From the NCBI GenBank assembly GCA_022647565.1, contig JALCLA010000002.1, positions 310,001-374,000 on the forward strand: 64,000 bases of DNA, written 5' to 3'. The position numbers were made by a program, and so were the translations under genes. This document shows positions 10,036 to 22,420 of the stretch, piece by piece (position 1 is the stretch's first letter; each line of letters opens with the position of its first letter). The notes under the pieces were generated by a model. That model did not search any database and had not been told where the DNA came from. It saw only the letters and a program-made list of their open reading frames with translations. Source of the stretch: Chiayiivirga sp. (lineage in GTDB: Bacteria > Pseudomonadota > Gammaproteobacteria > Xanthomonadales > Xanthomonadaceae).

Positions 10036-11051
10036 GCCGTCCCGCGGCGCCACGCGTCTCCGTCTGCATCGCCAACTTCAACGGCGAGGCAATGCTGGCG
10101 GATTGCATCGACTCGGTCCTTGCGCAAGACACCAGCGCGGAAGTGGAAGTGCTCGTACACGACGATGCTTCCAGCGATCGCTCGCTTGACGTACTGCGCC
10201 ATCGATACCCTCAGGTATCCATTCTCGCCTCTTCAGACAATGTCGGATTCTGCGTCGCCAACAACCGGATGGCCGCAGCGGCACGCGGCGAGTTCCTGCT
10301 ATTGCTGAACAACGATGCGGCACTGGCGCCCGATGCGATCCGCAGCTTTCTCGCCAGTGCGGGGGCGATCGCCACGCCCGCGATCTTCACCTGTCCCCAG
10401 TACGACTGGGAGAACGGGCGACTCGTAGACCGCGGTTGCCTGCTCGATCCCTTCTACAACCCAGTCCCAAACCTCGACCCAAGACACAATGACGTTGCGT
10501 ACGTCATCGGTGCCTGTCTATGGTGTCAACGCACCTTGTGGGGCGAGCTGGGGGGATTTCCGGAATGGTTCGGCTCGATTGCCGAGGATATTTACCTGTG
10601 CAGCGTCGCACGACTTCGCGGGTTCGCAGTGCGCTGTATCGACGGCAGCGGCTACCGCCATCGTCAGGGCGCAAGTTTCGGCGGCAATCGCGCCGAAGGC
10701 GGGCTACGCAGTACCTATGGTCGGCGCGCTTTGAGCGAACGCAACAAGACCGCCGTCATGCTGGTCTGCACGCCGGGCTGGACTGTCTGGCCGTTGCTGT
10801 CAGCGCACCTCGCGCTGCTGTACGTGGAAGGAGCGCTCCTATCGACATTGCGCCGCGACCTGCGCCTTTGGCGCGAGGTATACCTGCCGGTGCTTCCCGG
10901 AATCGTCGCAACCCATTCGCGATGGATGCCCCTGCGGCGGAGAATTCAGGCGGATCGCAGCATGTCGCTCCGCAACTGGTGGCTTTCCTTTACTTGGATG
11001 CCGCGCAAGCTCTCGCTGCTGTGGCGGCACGGTATGCCGCGGATTACCTGA
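10008..11051 (+). CDS. GT2-family glycosyltransferase
   Basis: A 347-residue GT-A transferase. The N-terminus has RVSVCIANFNGEAMLADCID, then EVLVHDDASSDRS, GEFLLLLNNDAAL (the metal-binding DxD-like motif is NDA here) and GGFPEWFGSIAEDIYL, in which the acidic ED is the expected catalytic region. The C-terminal hundred residues contain a hydrophobic stretch (WTVWPLLSAHLALLYVEGALL) that may hold the protein on the membrane. The ATG at 10008 lies inside the epimerase gene (28-bp overlap). Its end overlaps tail-to-tail with the minus-strand GT2 gene. Rhamnosyl- or N-acetylhexosaminyl-transfer are both possible. Confidence 0.78.
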   Translation: MAVVQYHPLSRPAAPRVSVCIANFNGEAMLADCIDSVLAQDTSAEVEVLVHDDASSDRSLDVLRHRYPQVSILASSDNVGFCVANNRMAAAARGEFLLLLNNDAALAPDAIRSFLASAGAIATPAIFTCPQYDWENGRLVDRGCLLDPFYNPVPNLDPRHNDVAYVIGACLWCQRTLWGELGGFPEWFGSIAEDIYLCSVARLRGFAVRCIDGSGYRHRQGASFGGNRAEGGLRSTYGRRALSERNKTAVMLVCTPGWTVWPLLSAHLALLYVEGALLSTLRRDLRLWREVYLPVLPGIVATHSRWMPLRRRIQADRSMSLRNWWLSFTWMPRKLSLLWRHGMPRIT

Positions 11052-11994
11052 CACGCATCCTGGAAGTGCGCGGTCCCGAACGTCCAAGCATGCCGTCCAA
11101 CAGCCCTCGGCTCATGGCGCGAAGATTGCGCATGCGATGTTCGGAGAAAATCGCATAGGCATAGAAGTTGCCGAGCCAGAACCAAGTTGCCCGCAAGCAC
11201 CAGCGCAGCGGAACATGGGGTAGGCGGCACATCAGGACGAAATTCCGGAAGCGGTAGTAGAGGCGTATCGTCGAATAGGTGTTGTGGCTGTGCCAGCCAA
11301 ACCACCATACGCGAAAACAAGCGTCACCTAGGCGATGGGTCAACTTCGCTACCGCAGTGCCGTAGTTGCGAAACCCTCGCGAACGGGCACGGTGGCACCA
11401 CTCCGTATCGACGTGATCGATGAAGAATTCCTCGCGCATGCCCCCCACGGACTCAAGCGCGTAACATGGAATGAGACTTCCAGAGCTGATCGTCGCCACG
11501 ACCTCGATCCACGGATCGGCTTCGGTGGCCGGAACGCTGCTGTAGAACAATCGGCCTGGCTTCTGAACTTGAAAGCAAAAAGCCTGTCCTGTCGTCTCGT
11601 CGAAATAGGCCGGGCAGACGCACCCGACCTTGACGCCTTCTGCCCGGAGGCTCTCCGCGCATGCCTCCAAGCTGCTCACCATGTCCGGTGCTGGGGTGCT
11701 GTCTTGGTCGCTCAGCAGGACATAGTCGTAGCCGCCTTCTAGGGCGGCACGGATTCCGACATTCTGCGCCAGAGCGATGCCGTAGTTCCGCCCTAGACTT
11801 TGAATCCGAAAGTTAGGCGGTTGCCCGCGCGTGCGGAAGATCGCTTCCACACCTTCGGCGCCATCCGGCGTGTTGTCGACCAACAGCAGTGTATCCACCT
11901 GCGGCGCGATGGCCTCGACAAGGGTCGTCAATGCATCCGCAGATGGATGGTAGGCCACGACAATGCCGAGAATACGTCGTCTGGTCCCTGACAT
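11044..11994 (-). CDS. GT2 rhamnosyltransferase-like protein
   Basis: A 316-residue GT-A protein resembling the RfbN/WbbL rhamnosyltransferase group. It opens with ILGIVVAYHPSADALTTLV, DTLLLVDNTPDG and FRIQSLGRNYGIALAQNVGI. The metal-binding motif appears in YVLLSDQDSTP, and FFIDHVDTEWCHRARSRGF carries the acidic acceptor-site motif. It is transcribed against the preceding gene and ends 8 bp inside it. The sequence is intact. A single transmembrane-like stretch near the C-terminus (ATWFWLGNFYAYAIF) fits membrane association. The rhamnose donor (dTDP-Rha) is inferred from family resemblance only. Confidence 0.75.
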   Translation of the reverse strand: MSGTRRRILGIVVAYHPSADALTTLVEAIAPQVDTLLLVDNTPDGAEGVEAIFRTRGQPPNFRIQSLGRNYGIALAQNVGIRAALEGGYDYVLLSDQDSTPAPDMVSSLEACAESLRAEGVKVGCVCPAYFDETTGQAFCFQVQKPGRLFYSSVPATEADPWIEVVATISSGSLIPCYALESVGGMREEFFIDHVDTEWCHRARSRGFRNYGTAVAKLTHRLGDACFRVWWFGWHSHNTYSTIRLYYRFRNFVLMCRLPHVPLRWCLRATWFWLGNFYAYAIFSEHRMRNLRAMSRGLLDGMLGRSGPRTSRMRVR

Positions 11995-12088
11995 TCGCGG
12001 CTCCGTGGCATTCGCAGGCGTCGAGGTGCAACCCGATCACTGCAATAATGCCGCATCATCGACAAGATGTCCGGCCTTTCCGCGTCTC

Positions 12089-13430
12089 ATGAGCACCTCT
12101 CTTTGGGGCAACATGCCGAGATTCCTACGCCCGATACTGCCAACTGGGAAACTCGCCCGAAGCACATACCTTACGAGCGGCTGGATGGCGTTGCGCGTTG
12201 CGCTGCAGACGATCTGGATGGTTTTCGTGGCGCATGCCCTCGGCCCGCAGGGATACGGCTTCCTGGCTGGCATCGCTGCGCTTGCCACTACGCTGGGCAC
12301 CTTCACCGGCTTTGGCTTCGGAGTCCTGCTGCTGCAGGACGCATCTCGAAAAATCGAAACATTCCCAATGGCCTGGAGGAAGGCCATGGCCATGGCGGTC
12401 ATCAGCGGAACCATCCTTTGCCTCGGATATGCGGCGATTGCGCCGCACGTGTTCGGAATGCACGAAGGCAATTCCGTCTATCTGGCGGTTGCCGTCGCGG
12501 AGCTGCTGTGCTTTCCCGTCATTGCGATCGCCAGCTTCGCCTTTCAAGCACACGAGCGAATGGGGTGGGCAGGATTGCTGTATGCGACGATCCCGACGGG
12601 GAACTTGATTGCATTCATCCTGTTCTCATGGTGGTCGCCTACGCGCAGCCTGACCGATTACCTGCAATTCCACGCTGCAATGGCGATAGTTGCGGCATTG
12701 GTTTCCGTAGCCATGGTGCACTGCATACTTTCGCCGACTCGCGCCGATTGCGTGCCCACGCTGCGGGATATCCGGGAAGGGGCAGGCTTTTCCATCATGC
12801 GAGTGGCGGACACGGCCCTAAACGCGCTGGACAAGACAGTCGTACTCCACCTCGCGGGAAATCATTCCGCCGGCATCTACAGCGCAGCCTACCCGCCTTA
12901 TCTCGGTCGCCTCGCTGCCACTCGTTTCACTCAGCATGTCGGTACTCCCACGCCTGTTCAGGGCTGGCACGGGCGGCATTGCCGCGACACCTCTAGTTCG
13001 GGGATTGCTCGCCGCGGTCTTGGCCTACGGGATATTCGCCGGCATGGTCGTCTGGTCCATCGCCGGGCTGCTCCCGGTTTTACTCGGGGAAGGATTCCGT
13101 CCGACGGTGGAGGTAGCTCGCTGGCTGGCAATATCGCCATTGCTCCAAGGCCTGTACATCATCGGAGCAAACTTGTTGGTCACGCAGAACATGGTAGGCC
13201 TCCGCGTCATTGCCCAGTCGCTCACCATCGGGGTCATGGTGTTTTCGGCGATATTCCTCATTCCCGCGTTCGGACTCGCGGGCGCAGCAGGCATGCTTCT
13301 GGTTACCCAAGCCTTTGCCGCGATTCTGATCTGGTCCTGCTACGCGCTGGGAAGAAGGCAGATGATTCGAAGGGATCTCACGACCCAGGAGACACAAGGC
13401 GTCGAAGGTTCCTCGCCACCCGCCCCCTGA
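12089..13430 (+). pseudogene. Wzx-like polysaccharide flippase, one frameshift
   Basis: A polytopic protein of about 447 residues in two frames. Frame 2 from ATG 12089 gives the first nine or so helices, with the N-terminal RSTYLTSGWMALRVALQTIW and LGPQGYGFLAGIAALATTLG typical of MATE-fold oligosaccharide flippases. At the run of Cs at 12894-12896 the frame must lose one base: AAY then continues as RLISVASLPLVSLSMSVLPRLFRAG and the last four helices to 13430. Without the correction the protein turns into nonsense. Such flippases move undecaprenyl-PP-linked oligosaccharide across the inner membrane. MPRFLRP at 12113 is an alternative start. Confidence 0.7.
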
Positions 13431-15212
13431 CGCGGCTGAATTGCCGCGTCCATACTTTCCAAGCATACGTCACCCAGAATGGTGCGCAGTCCTCCAAAAA
13501 GACCCTGAAAGCCGGGCGTGCGGAACCGACGGCGACGCGCTGGAAATCACCTTCGAGCCGGATAGAGCGCAGTACCGACCTTAGGGTAATCGGGACATCC
13601 AAAACCTTTCCCACGGTCGTCAACAACCGGCGCTTGCTCGCATTGCGCCAGCGCAGATCCCATCGATGCCTGTAGTCCCACTCGCTGTCGACGAACTTGC
13701 TGACCACGCGATACAGCAACCAATCCCGTGGCACGTGACGATCCATCAGCCACTCGCTGTCGATGAACTTCACTTCCCCGTCCGCGAGCATCGAGTTCTC
13801 CCAATTAAAATCCAGGGCCTCGCCTGCGATTCCGGACACGTCATTTCCTGCTCGTGCAAGCACTGCTGACCACCATTGCACGACCAGCGGTCGCAGGCAT
13901 TCTTCCAACGATGCGGCCGTCTTCACGAGCATCGCGCGGGAAATGGCCGTGTGGACCGACTCTCCACACGTCCAGGCTGCCGCCTCCAGGCGATGCAGAA
14001 ATGGGCGCGGAAGGTCCGGCTTCTCTCCCATGTAGTATTTCTCGGTGGCGACCGAGCCGTCCGCGGCCATGTAAATCTGCGTGCGTATCTCAAGGCCGGG
14101 GCTGCGGTTGATCGCGTAAATGTCCCCCCTCCACGGGGGGTGACAGCAGCGAAGACGACATCTTGCCGGCTAGGGCTAGGAATGAATTCGAGGCATTACC
14201 GAGTTGTGCGTTGGCGCCCAACTGATGCCACACAAGTCGCTCATGCATCAGCGGACGGAATGTCGTTCCGCAGTGCCCACCGCCAACGCTGGCGAACAAT
14301 TCGGAGCAATCCACTTCCTGAAGCATGCGCTCTCTGATGATCGCTTTCGGAAACTTGTAGTCTGGAAGCGGCAACAGGAACTCCACGCATCCGAAGTGTT
14401 TTCTCAGCAGCACTTCCAGCTCCACGCGGCCGTACGTCCCTTGGCCCCTTCGGTTGCCTCGCATACCCCTCAAGACCGTCGAACGCGACGCCTGTGTGCT
14501 CTTCGCGGGCGCTGCTGTAGTACCCGCAGCCCGAACTTGTTCTCGATCGCGACGAGCAACGTCCCGGTCGGATTGAGGAGCTCGGACAACATCTCCAGCA
14601 TCCGACCCGCTGGATCGTCCCCTGGCATGAATAGCGACGCGTACTCGAGAACTCCGTTACATACGACGATGTCGAACCGACGTGCGAAACGTACACGTTC
14701 GAAAGTCGCACACAACACGGAAACATTGTGCAGGTCCCGAGTGCGCAGCCGCGTCATGGCCGCTCTGCGCGGGCTGCCTTCGACCGCGAGTACGGAACCG
14801 GCGCACTCGCCAAAGTAACGCGTGATCGCCCCGCTTCCGCTTCCGATCTCGAGAACCGCTGCGTTGGCGGGTATCGTCAGGGATTGATACGCCAACGACC
14901 TCGACCCTCGCGAAGTGGTAACGGCTCACCCAATCCTTCGCGTGGCCCTCAAGCTCACGGGAACGGCTCGACAGGTCGCGGGCTTCCCGTAATGCACGCA
15001 GGAGGAATGCCTCTGCCTGATCACCGTCGTTGTACGCGAACTTCTCGTTGCCAAGCAGATGATGGACGCCCCTCCGACTCGATCAAGTCGTTTTTTATTG
15101 CTTCGCGGATGTTCATGGCCGCAGCCACCCTACGTAAAGGGGGTTCGGAAAGGGCCCGCGGAGTACCGCTGAGAGACAGGTCGGCACGGGAGCAGATTGC
15201 CTCAATCGTCAT
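13378..15212 (-). pseudogene. Class I SAM methyltransferase with a large C-terminal domain, multiple frameshifts
   Basis: Reading from ATG 15212 (sharing one base with the preceding stop, TAATG), the pieces join into about 610 residues: an N-terminal helical part (EKFAYNDGDQAEAFLLRALR), a Rossmann methyltransferase fold (AAVLEIGSGSGAITRYFGE, LAVEGSPRRAAM, FDIVVCNGVLEYA, LVAIENKFGL), a middle domain (YGRVELEVLLRKHFGCVEFL) and a C-terminal kinase-like domain (GEALDFNWENSMLADGEVKF, IDSEWLMDR). Frame changes are needed near 15060, 14905, 14515, 14475 and 14125; the last sits in a run of Cs opposite RGDIYAINRSPGLEI. Similar two-domain methyltransferases occur in O-antigen clusters, sometimes ending chain growth. 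That role is inference. Confidence 0.6.
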
Positions 15213-16116
15213 TAGTCCGCGCGCCGATAGACCAGGCCGGTGATCTGTTCGGACACGAGGCCAATCAGGAAGATGATCACCGCCGCGCTGAACAGCAACA
15301 TGCTCATGTTGGTGAAGCGGGCGCTCTCGGCGAAGGTGTAGGCATACCAGCCGCTGCCGGCGAGGAAGAACGCGTGCCGACGGGGGCGAACAGCTTCAGC
15401 GGCGAGTACAGCGTGGCGATCTTGAAGATGATGAGCAGGAAGCGGATGCCGTCCTTGATCGGGCGGATGTGGCTGGCGGTGCCGACGCGCCTGGCCACCG
15501 GGATCGGGCACGTAGGCCACCGGGTAGGCGCTGCGGAAGAAGGCCATGGTGCAGGTGGTGGGGTAGCTGAAGCCGTTCGGGAGAGGTGCAGGAATTCGCG
15601 GAACTTGGCGGCGCGCACGGCGCGAAAGCCGGAGGTGAGGTCGAGGATGCGGTGGCCGGTCATCCAGCTGGCCAGCCGGTTGTAGAGCGCATTGGCCAGG
15701 CCCCGGTGGGCATTGGCCTGGCCATCGCGGCTGCGCGCGCCCACGGCCATGTCGAAGCCCGCGTCCAGTTGTTCCAGCAGCAGGGCGATGTGGGCCGGGT
15801 CATGCTGGCCATCGGCATCCATGAAGACCAGCACCTCGCCCGTGGCCGCGCGCGCGCCGCGTTTGATCGCCGCGCCGTTGCCCATCGAGTACGGCGCCGA
15901 CACCACGGTGGCGCCGAGCTCGGTGGCCATGCGTGCGGTGGCATCGGTGGAGCCGTCGTCGATCACTAGGATTTCCGCCCCGGGTTGGGCCGCGCGCAGC
16001 GCCGGCAGCACCCGCGCCAGGCCTTCCGCCTCGTTCTTGGCCGGCAGGATGATGCTCAGCCGGCCATGCGTGGCAGGCGAGGCGGACATCGCTGGCGCAG
16101 GAGAGGTGGCACTCAT
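15212..16116 (-). pseudogene. DPM1-type GT2 glycosyltransferase, frameshifted C-terminal half
   Basis: The N-terminal 175 residues are intact and typical of polyprenyl-phosphate mannose/glucose synthases: RLSIILPAKNEAEGLARVLP, AEILVIDDGSTDATARM, GEVLVFMDADGQHDPAHI (DxD), and HRILDLTSGFRAVRAAKFREFLHL. From about 15585 three frame changes are needed to recover FSYPTTCTMAFF, then AYPVAYVP, SHIRPIKDGIRFLLIIFKIATLYSPLKLFAPVG, and a final pair of membrane helices (MSMLLFSAAVIIFLIGLVSEQITGLV). The gene is the first of a minus-strand pair with the methyltransferase (TAATG overlap). It probably charges undecaprenyl phosphate with a hexose for the glycan or pilin pathway. Confidence 0.7.
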
Positions 16117-16264
16117 GGCGCGAGCATACGGGCTACACGGGGCGCGTGGACACCACCCGCGCGAATCGTCCAGGGCCGGCCGGGGCCTGCCGCCGCCCTT
16201 GATGCATCACTGGAGGTCTTTGGAGTAAAGTGCTTGAACCTGAACGGGGAGCGAGGGGCGTGGG

Positions 16265-17994
<1,730 letters not shown>

Positions 17995-18064
17995 GTCCAT
18001 GCCCGCTCACGTGGAAGCAAATGGGTCCGTCCTGCCGCTCGGCACTCTTGGAGGATAGCTTCGT

Positions 18065-19339
18065 ATGGCCGCCAGCAAAGCTGCTGTGAAATCCGCCACC
18101 GCCGCCAAGGGGGTGTCGCTGCGCAATCCGAACCCGCTGCAACCCTTCATGTGGGAAGGCGTGGACAAGCGCGGCACCAAGATGAAGGGCGAGTCGCTCG
18201 CCAAGAACGCCAACCTGCTCAAGGCCGAACTGCGCAAGCAGGGCATCACCCCCGGCGTGGTGAAGCCCAAGTCCAAGCCCTTGTTCGGCCAGGCCGGCAA
18301 GGCCATTACGGCCCGCGATGTGGCCATCTTCAGCCGCCAGATCGCCACCATGATGCAATCCGGCGTACCGATGGTGCAGTCCTTCGAGATCATCGCAGGT
18401 GGCACCAACAACCCGCGCTTGAAGGCGATGCTCGACGATATCCGCGCCAGCATTGAAGGCGGCTCGTCGCTGAGCGAAGCGATCACCAAGCATCCGGTGC
18501 ACTTCGACGAGTTGTACCGGAACCTGGTGCGCGCCGGCGAACAGGCGGGCGTACTCGATACCGTGCTCGACACCATCGCCAGCTACAAGGAAAACCTCGA
18601 AGCGCTCAAGGGCAAGATCAAGAAGGCACTGTTCTATCCGGCCATCGTGATCGCCGTGGCCATCCTGGTGAGCGCCATCCTGCTGATCTTCGTGGTTCCG
18701 CAGTTCGAGGACACCTTCAAGAGCTTTGGCGCCGACCTGCCGGCCTTCACCCAGATGATCGTCAACGCCTCGCGCTTCATGGTGGCCTATTGGTGGGCCA
18801 TGCTGCTGATCGCCGTAGGCTCCTTGTTCGGCTTCGTGGCGGCGGTCAAGCGCTCACCGGCCTTCGCCCATTTCCTGGACAGGATGATCCTCAAGGTGCC
18901 GGTGATCGGGCAGATCATGCACAACTCCTCCATCGCCCGCTTTGCCCGCACCCTGGCCGTCACCTTCAAGGCCGGCGTGCCGCTGGTGGAAGCGCTCGAC
19001 ACCGTTGCCGGCGCCACCGGCAACCAGGTCTACGAAAAGGCGGTCTATCGGGTGCGCGACGATGTCTCGGTGGGCTACCCGCTGAATACCGCGATGCGCC
19101 AGGTGAACCTGTTCCCGCACATGGTGGTGCAGATGATCGCCATCGGCGAGGAAGCCGGCGCGCTGGACACCATGCTGTTCAAGGTGGCCGAGTTCTACGA
19201 GCAGGAAGTCAACAATGCGGTCGATGCGCTGTCCAGCCTGATCGAGCCCCTGATCATGGTGTTCATCGGCACCATCGTCGGCGGCATGGTGATCGGCATG
19301 TACCTGCCGATCTTCAAGCTTGCGGCCACCGTCGGCTGA
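18065..19339 (+). CDS. pilC: Type IV pilus inner-membrane platform protein PilC
   Basis: A 424-residue GspF-fold protein of normal length. It has two T2SSF domains, each beginning with a helical bundle (ARDVAIFSRQIATMMQSGVPMVQSF and ARFARTLAVTFKAGVPLVEALDT). Membrane helices follow KIKKALFYPAIVIAVAILVSAILLIFVVP, the middle (WWAMLLIAVGSLFGFVAA) and the C-terminus (MVFIGTIVGGMVIGMYLPIF). It forms the platform on which PilB acts to add pilin subunits. A strong GGAGG at 18051-18055 precedes the ATG. It lies 70 bp after pilB and 18 bp before pilD, the usual order in this bacterial group, and is intact. Confidence 0.95.
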   Translation: MAASKAAVKSATAAKGVSLRNPNPLQPFMWEGVDKRGTKMKGESLAKNANLLKAELRKQGITPGVVKPKSKPLFGQAGKAITARDVAIFSRQIATMMQSGVPMVQSFEIIAGGTNNPRLKAMLDDIRASIEGGSSLSEAITKHPVHFDELYRNLVRAGEQAGVLDTVLDTIASYKENLEALKGKIKKALFYPAIVIAVAILVSAILLIFVVPQFEDTFKSFGADLPAFTQMIVNASRFMVAYWWAMLLIAVGSLFGFVAAVKRSPAFAHFLDRMILKVPVIGQIMHNSSIARFARTLAVTFKAGVPLVEALDTVAGATGNQVYEKAVYRVRDDVSVGYPLNTAMRQVNLFPHMVVQMIAIGEEAGALDTMLFKVAEFYEQEVNNAVDALSSLIEPLIMVFIGTIVGGMVIGMYLPIFKLAATVG

Positions 19340-19357
19340 GTTCGAATCGCCGCTGAC

Positions 19358-20230
19358 GTGCTTGCCTACTTCGCGGCCTCCCCGGCGCTGGCCATCGCCA
19401 GCGCCTTCGCCTTCGGCCTGCTCGTCGGCAGCTTTCTCAATGTCGTGATCCTGCGGCTGCCGCGGCGCCTGCAGTGGCAGTGGGAACGAGACAGCCGCGA
19501 ACTGCTCGAGATCGAAGCGCCAGCGGACACACCCGAAGCCGCGCCGCCGGGCATCGTGGTGGAGCGCTCGCATTGCCCGAAGTGCGGGCATGCACTGGCG
19601 GCCTGGGAGAACATCCCGCTGCTGAGTTTCCTGGCGCTGGGCGGCAAGTGCCGTGGATGCAAGACGCCGATTTCCTGGCAGTACCCGGCGGTGGAACTCA
19701 TCACCGGCGTGTTGTTCGCGCTGGTGGTGTGGCGTTTCGGGCTGGGCTACCAGTCCCTCGCCGCGCTGGCCTTCACCGCCCTGCTGGTCGCCATGTCCGG
19801 CATCGACCTGCGCACCACCCTGCTGCCCGACGACCTCACCCTGCCCCTGCTCTGGCTCGGGCTGTTGCTGAGCCTGGTTCCGGTATTCGCCGCGCCGACG
19901 CAGGCAATCCTCGGCGCCGTGGTCGGCTACCTGAGCCTGTGGTCGGTGTACTGGGCCTTCAAGCTGCTCACCGGCAAGGAAGGCATGGGCTACGGCGATT
20001 TCAAACTGCTGGCCGCGATCGGCGCGTGGTGCGGGGTTTCCGCCATCCTGCCGGTGCTGTTGATGTCCTCGCTCGTAGGCGCGGTGATCGGCTCGATCTG
20101 GCTGGCGCTGAAGGGACGCGACCGCGCCACGCCGATTCCATTCGGGCCGTATCTGGCAGTGGCCGGATGGATCCAGTTGTTCTGGGGTGCGGACTTGCTC
20201 AAGGCCTATCTCGATTTCGCCGGGCTGTGA
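19358..20230 (+). CDS. pilD: Prepilin leader peptidase/N-methyltransferase PilD
   Basis: A 290-residue polytopic aspartic protease with a GTG start 18 bp after pilC. The first helix is followed by GSFLNVVILRLP and a cytoplasmic four-cysteine zinc loop (CPKCGH ... CRGCKT) that supports the methyltransferase function. The two catalytic aspartates are in MSGIDLRTTLLPDDLTLPL and GMGYGDFKLLAAIGAW (the GxGD motif). It cleaves the prepilin leader after glycine and methylates the new Phe+1. Type II secretion pseudopilins would also depend on it. Confidence 0.95.
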   Translation: MLAYFAASPALAIASAFAFGLLVGSFLNVVILRLPRRLQWQWERDSRELLEIEAPADTPEAAPPGIVVERSHCPKCGHALAAWENIPLLSFLALGGKCRGCKTPISWQYPAVELITGVLFALVVWRFGLGYQSLAALAFTALLVAMSGIDLRTTLLPDDLTLPLLWLGLLLSLVPVFAAPTQAILGAVVGYLSLWSVYWAFKLLTGKEGMGYGDFKLLAAIGAWCGVSAILPVLLMSSLVGAVIGSIWLALKGRDRATPIPFGPYLAVAGWIQLFWGADLLKAYLDFAGL

Positions 20231-20247
20231 CGATGGTGGTGACTGGC

Positions 20248-20302
20248 GTAGAGCCGGGCTTGCCCGTTTGCTCTCGCATCAAGCCGGCAAGCCCGGCTCT
20301 GC
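20248..20302 (+). repeat. GTAG-type REP palindrome pair
   Basis: A GTAG-headed arm (GTAGAGCCGGGCTTGCC, 20248-20264) is followed 21 bp later by its inverted counterpart (GGCAAGCCCGGCTCT, 20286-20300). The pair fills most of the gap between pilD and coaE. The GTAG head and the paired opposite orientation are those of the REP elements described in Stenotrophomonas and relatives. A second pair with a different core lies at 50798-50860. Confidence 0.75.
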
Positions 20303-20319
20303 GTGCCTGGGCTGCTCGC

Positions 20320-20937
20320 GTGAGCGGTGCCTTGCCGATCGCGGTGACCGGCGGCATCGCCTCGGGCAAGTCGGAAGTGACGCGGCGGTTCGAAGCACTC
20401 GGCATCGAGGTGCTCGACGCCGACCTGATCGCGCGCGAACTGGTCGAACCGGGCCAACCCGCGCTGGCCGAGATTGCGCGGCGCTTCGGTGCCGGCGTGA
20501 TCGACGCGGCGGGCCGGCTCGATCGACGCGCCCTGCGCGCGATCGTGTTTGCCGACTCCGCGGCTCGGCGCGACCTCGAAGCCATCCTGCACCCGCGCGT
20601 GCACGCCAGCTTGCAGGCGCGCGCGCAGGCCGCGGCCCCGCCTTACGTGCTGCTGGCGATTCCGCTGCTGGCGGAGAGCGCGCCGGGGCGCTACGCCTGG
20701 CTCGACCGCGTACTCGTGGTGGATGTGCCGCGCGCCGTGCAGATCCAGCGCGTGATGCAGCGCGATGCGGTGGAACGCGCCGCGGCCGAAGCTGCGCTTG
20801 CGGCGCAGGCGTCGCGCGAGGCGCGCCTTGCGATGGCGCACGATGTCATCGTCAATGACGGCCCGCTCGCGGCGCTGGATGCGATCGTGGCGAAGCTGCA
20901 CGCACGCTACCTGGCGCTCGCCGCCGGAGCCGCCTGA
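20320..20937 (+). CDS. coaE: Dephospho-CoA kinase
   Basis: A 205-residue P-loop kinase that phosphorylates dephospho-CoA, the last step of coenzyme A synthesis. The Walker A loop is VTGGIASGKSEVTRRF. LDADLIARELVEPG, LEAILHPRVHA, LLAIPLLAES and DRVLVVDVPRAVQIQRVMQRD are the family motifs. A GTG at 20320 is preferred because upstream in-frame sequence is REP-derived and has no similarity. It follows pilD, as in many gammaproteobacteria. The length is normal and no defect is seen. Confidence 0.93.
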   Translation: MSGALPIAVTGGIASGKSEVTRRFEALGIEVLDADLIARELVEPGQPALAEIARRFGAGVIDAAGRLDRRALRAIVFADSAARRDLEAILHPRVHASLQARAQAAAPPYVLLAIPLLAESAPGRYAWLDRVLVVDVPRAVQIQRVMQRDAVERAAAEAALAAQASREARLAMAHDVIVNDGPLAALDAIVAKLHARYLALAAGAA

Positions 20938-20959
20938 ACCGAGCCTCGTTTAGCGCGCG

Positions 20960-20991
20960 TTGATGCATACTCCCGACCCCGCGTGTATGAT
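20960..20991 (+). promoter_or_regulatory. Candidate promoter of metK
   Basis: TATGAT at 20986-20991 is a good -10 element. TTGATG at 20960-20965 could be the -35, but the spacer is 20 bp, longer than ideal. The predicted leader of about 40-45 nt shows no SAM-riboswitch structure that I recognise. Confidence 0.35.
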
Positions 20992-21039
20992 GCGCGCCCG
21001 TTTCGATCCTTTCATCCGAATCAAAGGATATTTGCCCCG

Positions 21040-22275
<1,236 letters not shown>

Positions 22276-22294
22276 CAAGCCTCACGCTTTGCCC

Positions 22295-22318
22295 CCCTCT
22301 CCCGCTTGCGGGAGAGGG
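22295..22318 (+). repeat. Perfect hairpin repeat (CCCTCTCCC/GGGAGAGGG type)
   Basis: An 11-bp perfect stem, CCCTCTCCCGC / GCGGGAGAGGG, closed by two Ts and followed by TTGGGGTGAGGG. There is no T-tract after it. The sequence is a familiar dispersed intergenic palindrome in Xanthomonadales and other proteobacteria, so I treat it as a repeat that may protect the metK mRNA 3' end. Confidence 0.55.
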
Positions 22319-22332
22319 TTGGGGTGAGGGCG

Positions 22333-22356
22333 ACGGGCCGCGCATGCGGCCCGTTT
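22333..22356 (+). terminator. Rho-independent terminator after metK
   Basis: ACGGGCCGC-GCAT-GCGGCCCGT forms a strong G/C stem followed by a short T run (TTTC). It lies between metK and the convergent mazF and is the likely metK stop. Confidence 0.6.
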
Positions 22357-22420
22357 CATTCGGGTTTCCGGATTTGAGTGGAGGCGCCCACCTGTCTCGC
22401 CCGCGGGTACGGGGCATCGA

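Noticed and set aside
20992-21039. SAM riboswitch in the metK leader
   Set aside because: The leader is too short for any SAM aptamer that I know, and no conserved core is seen.
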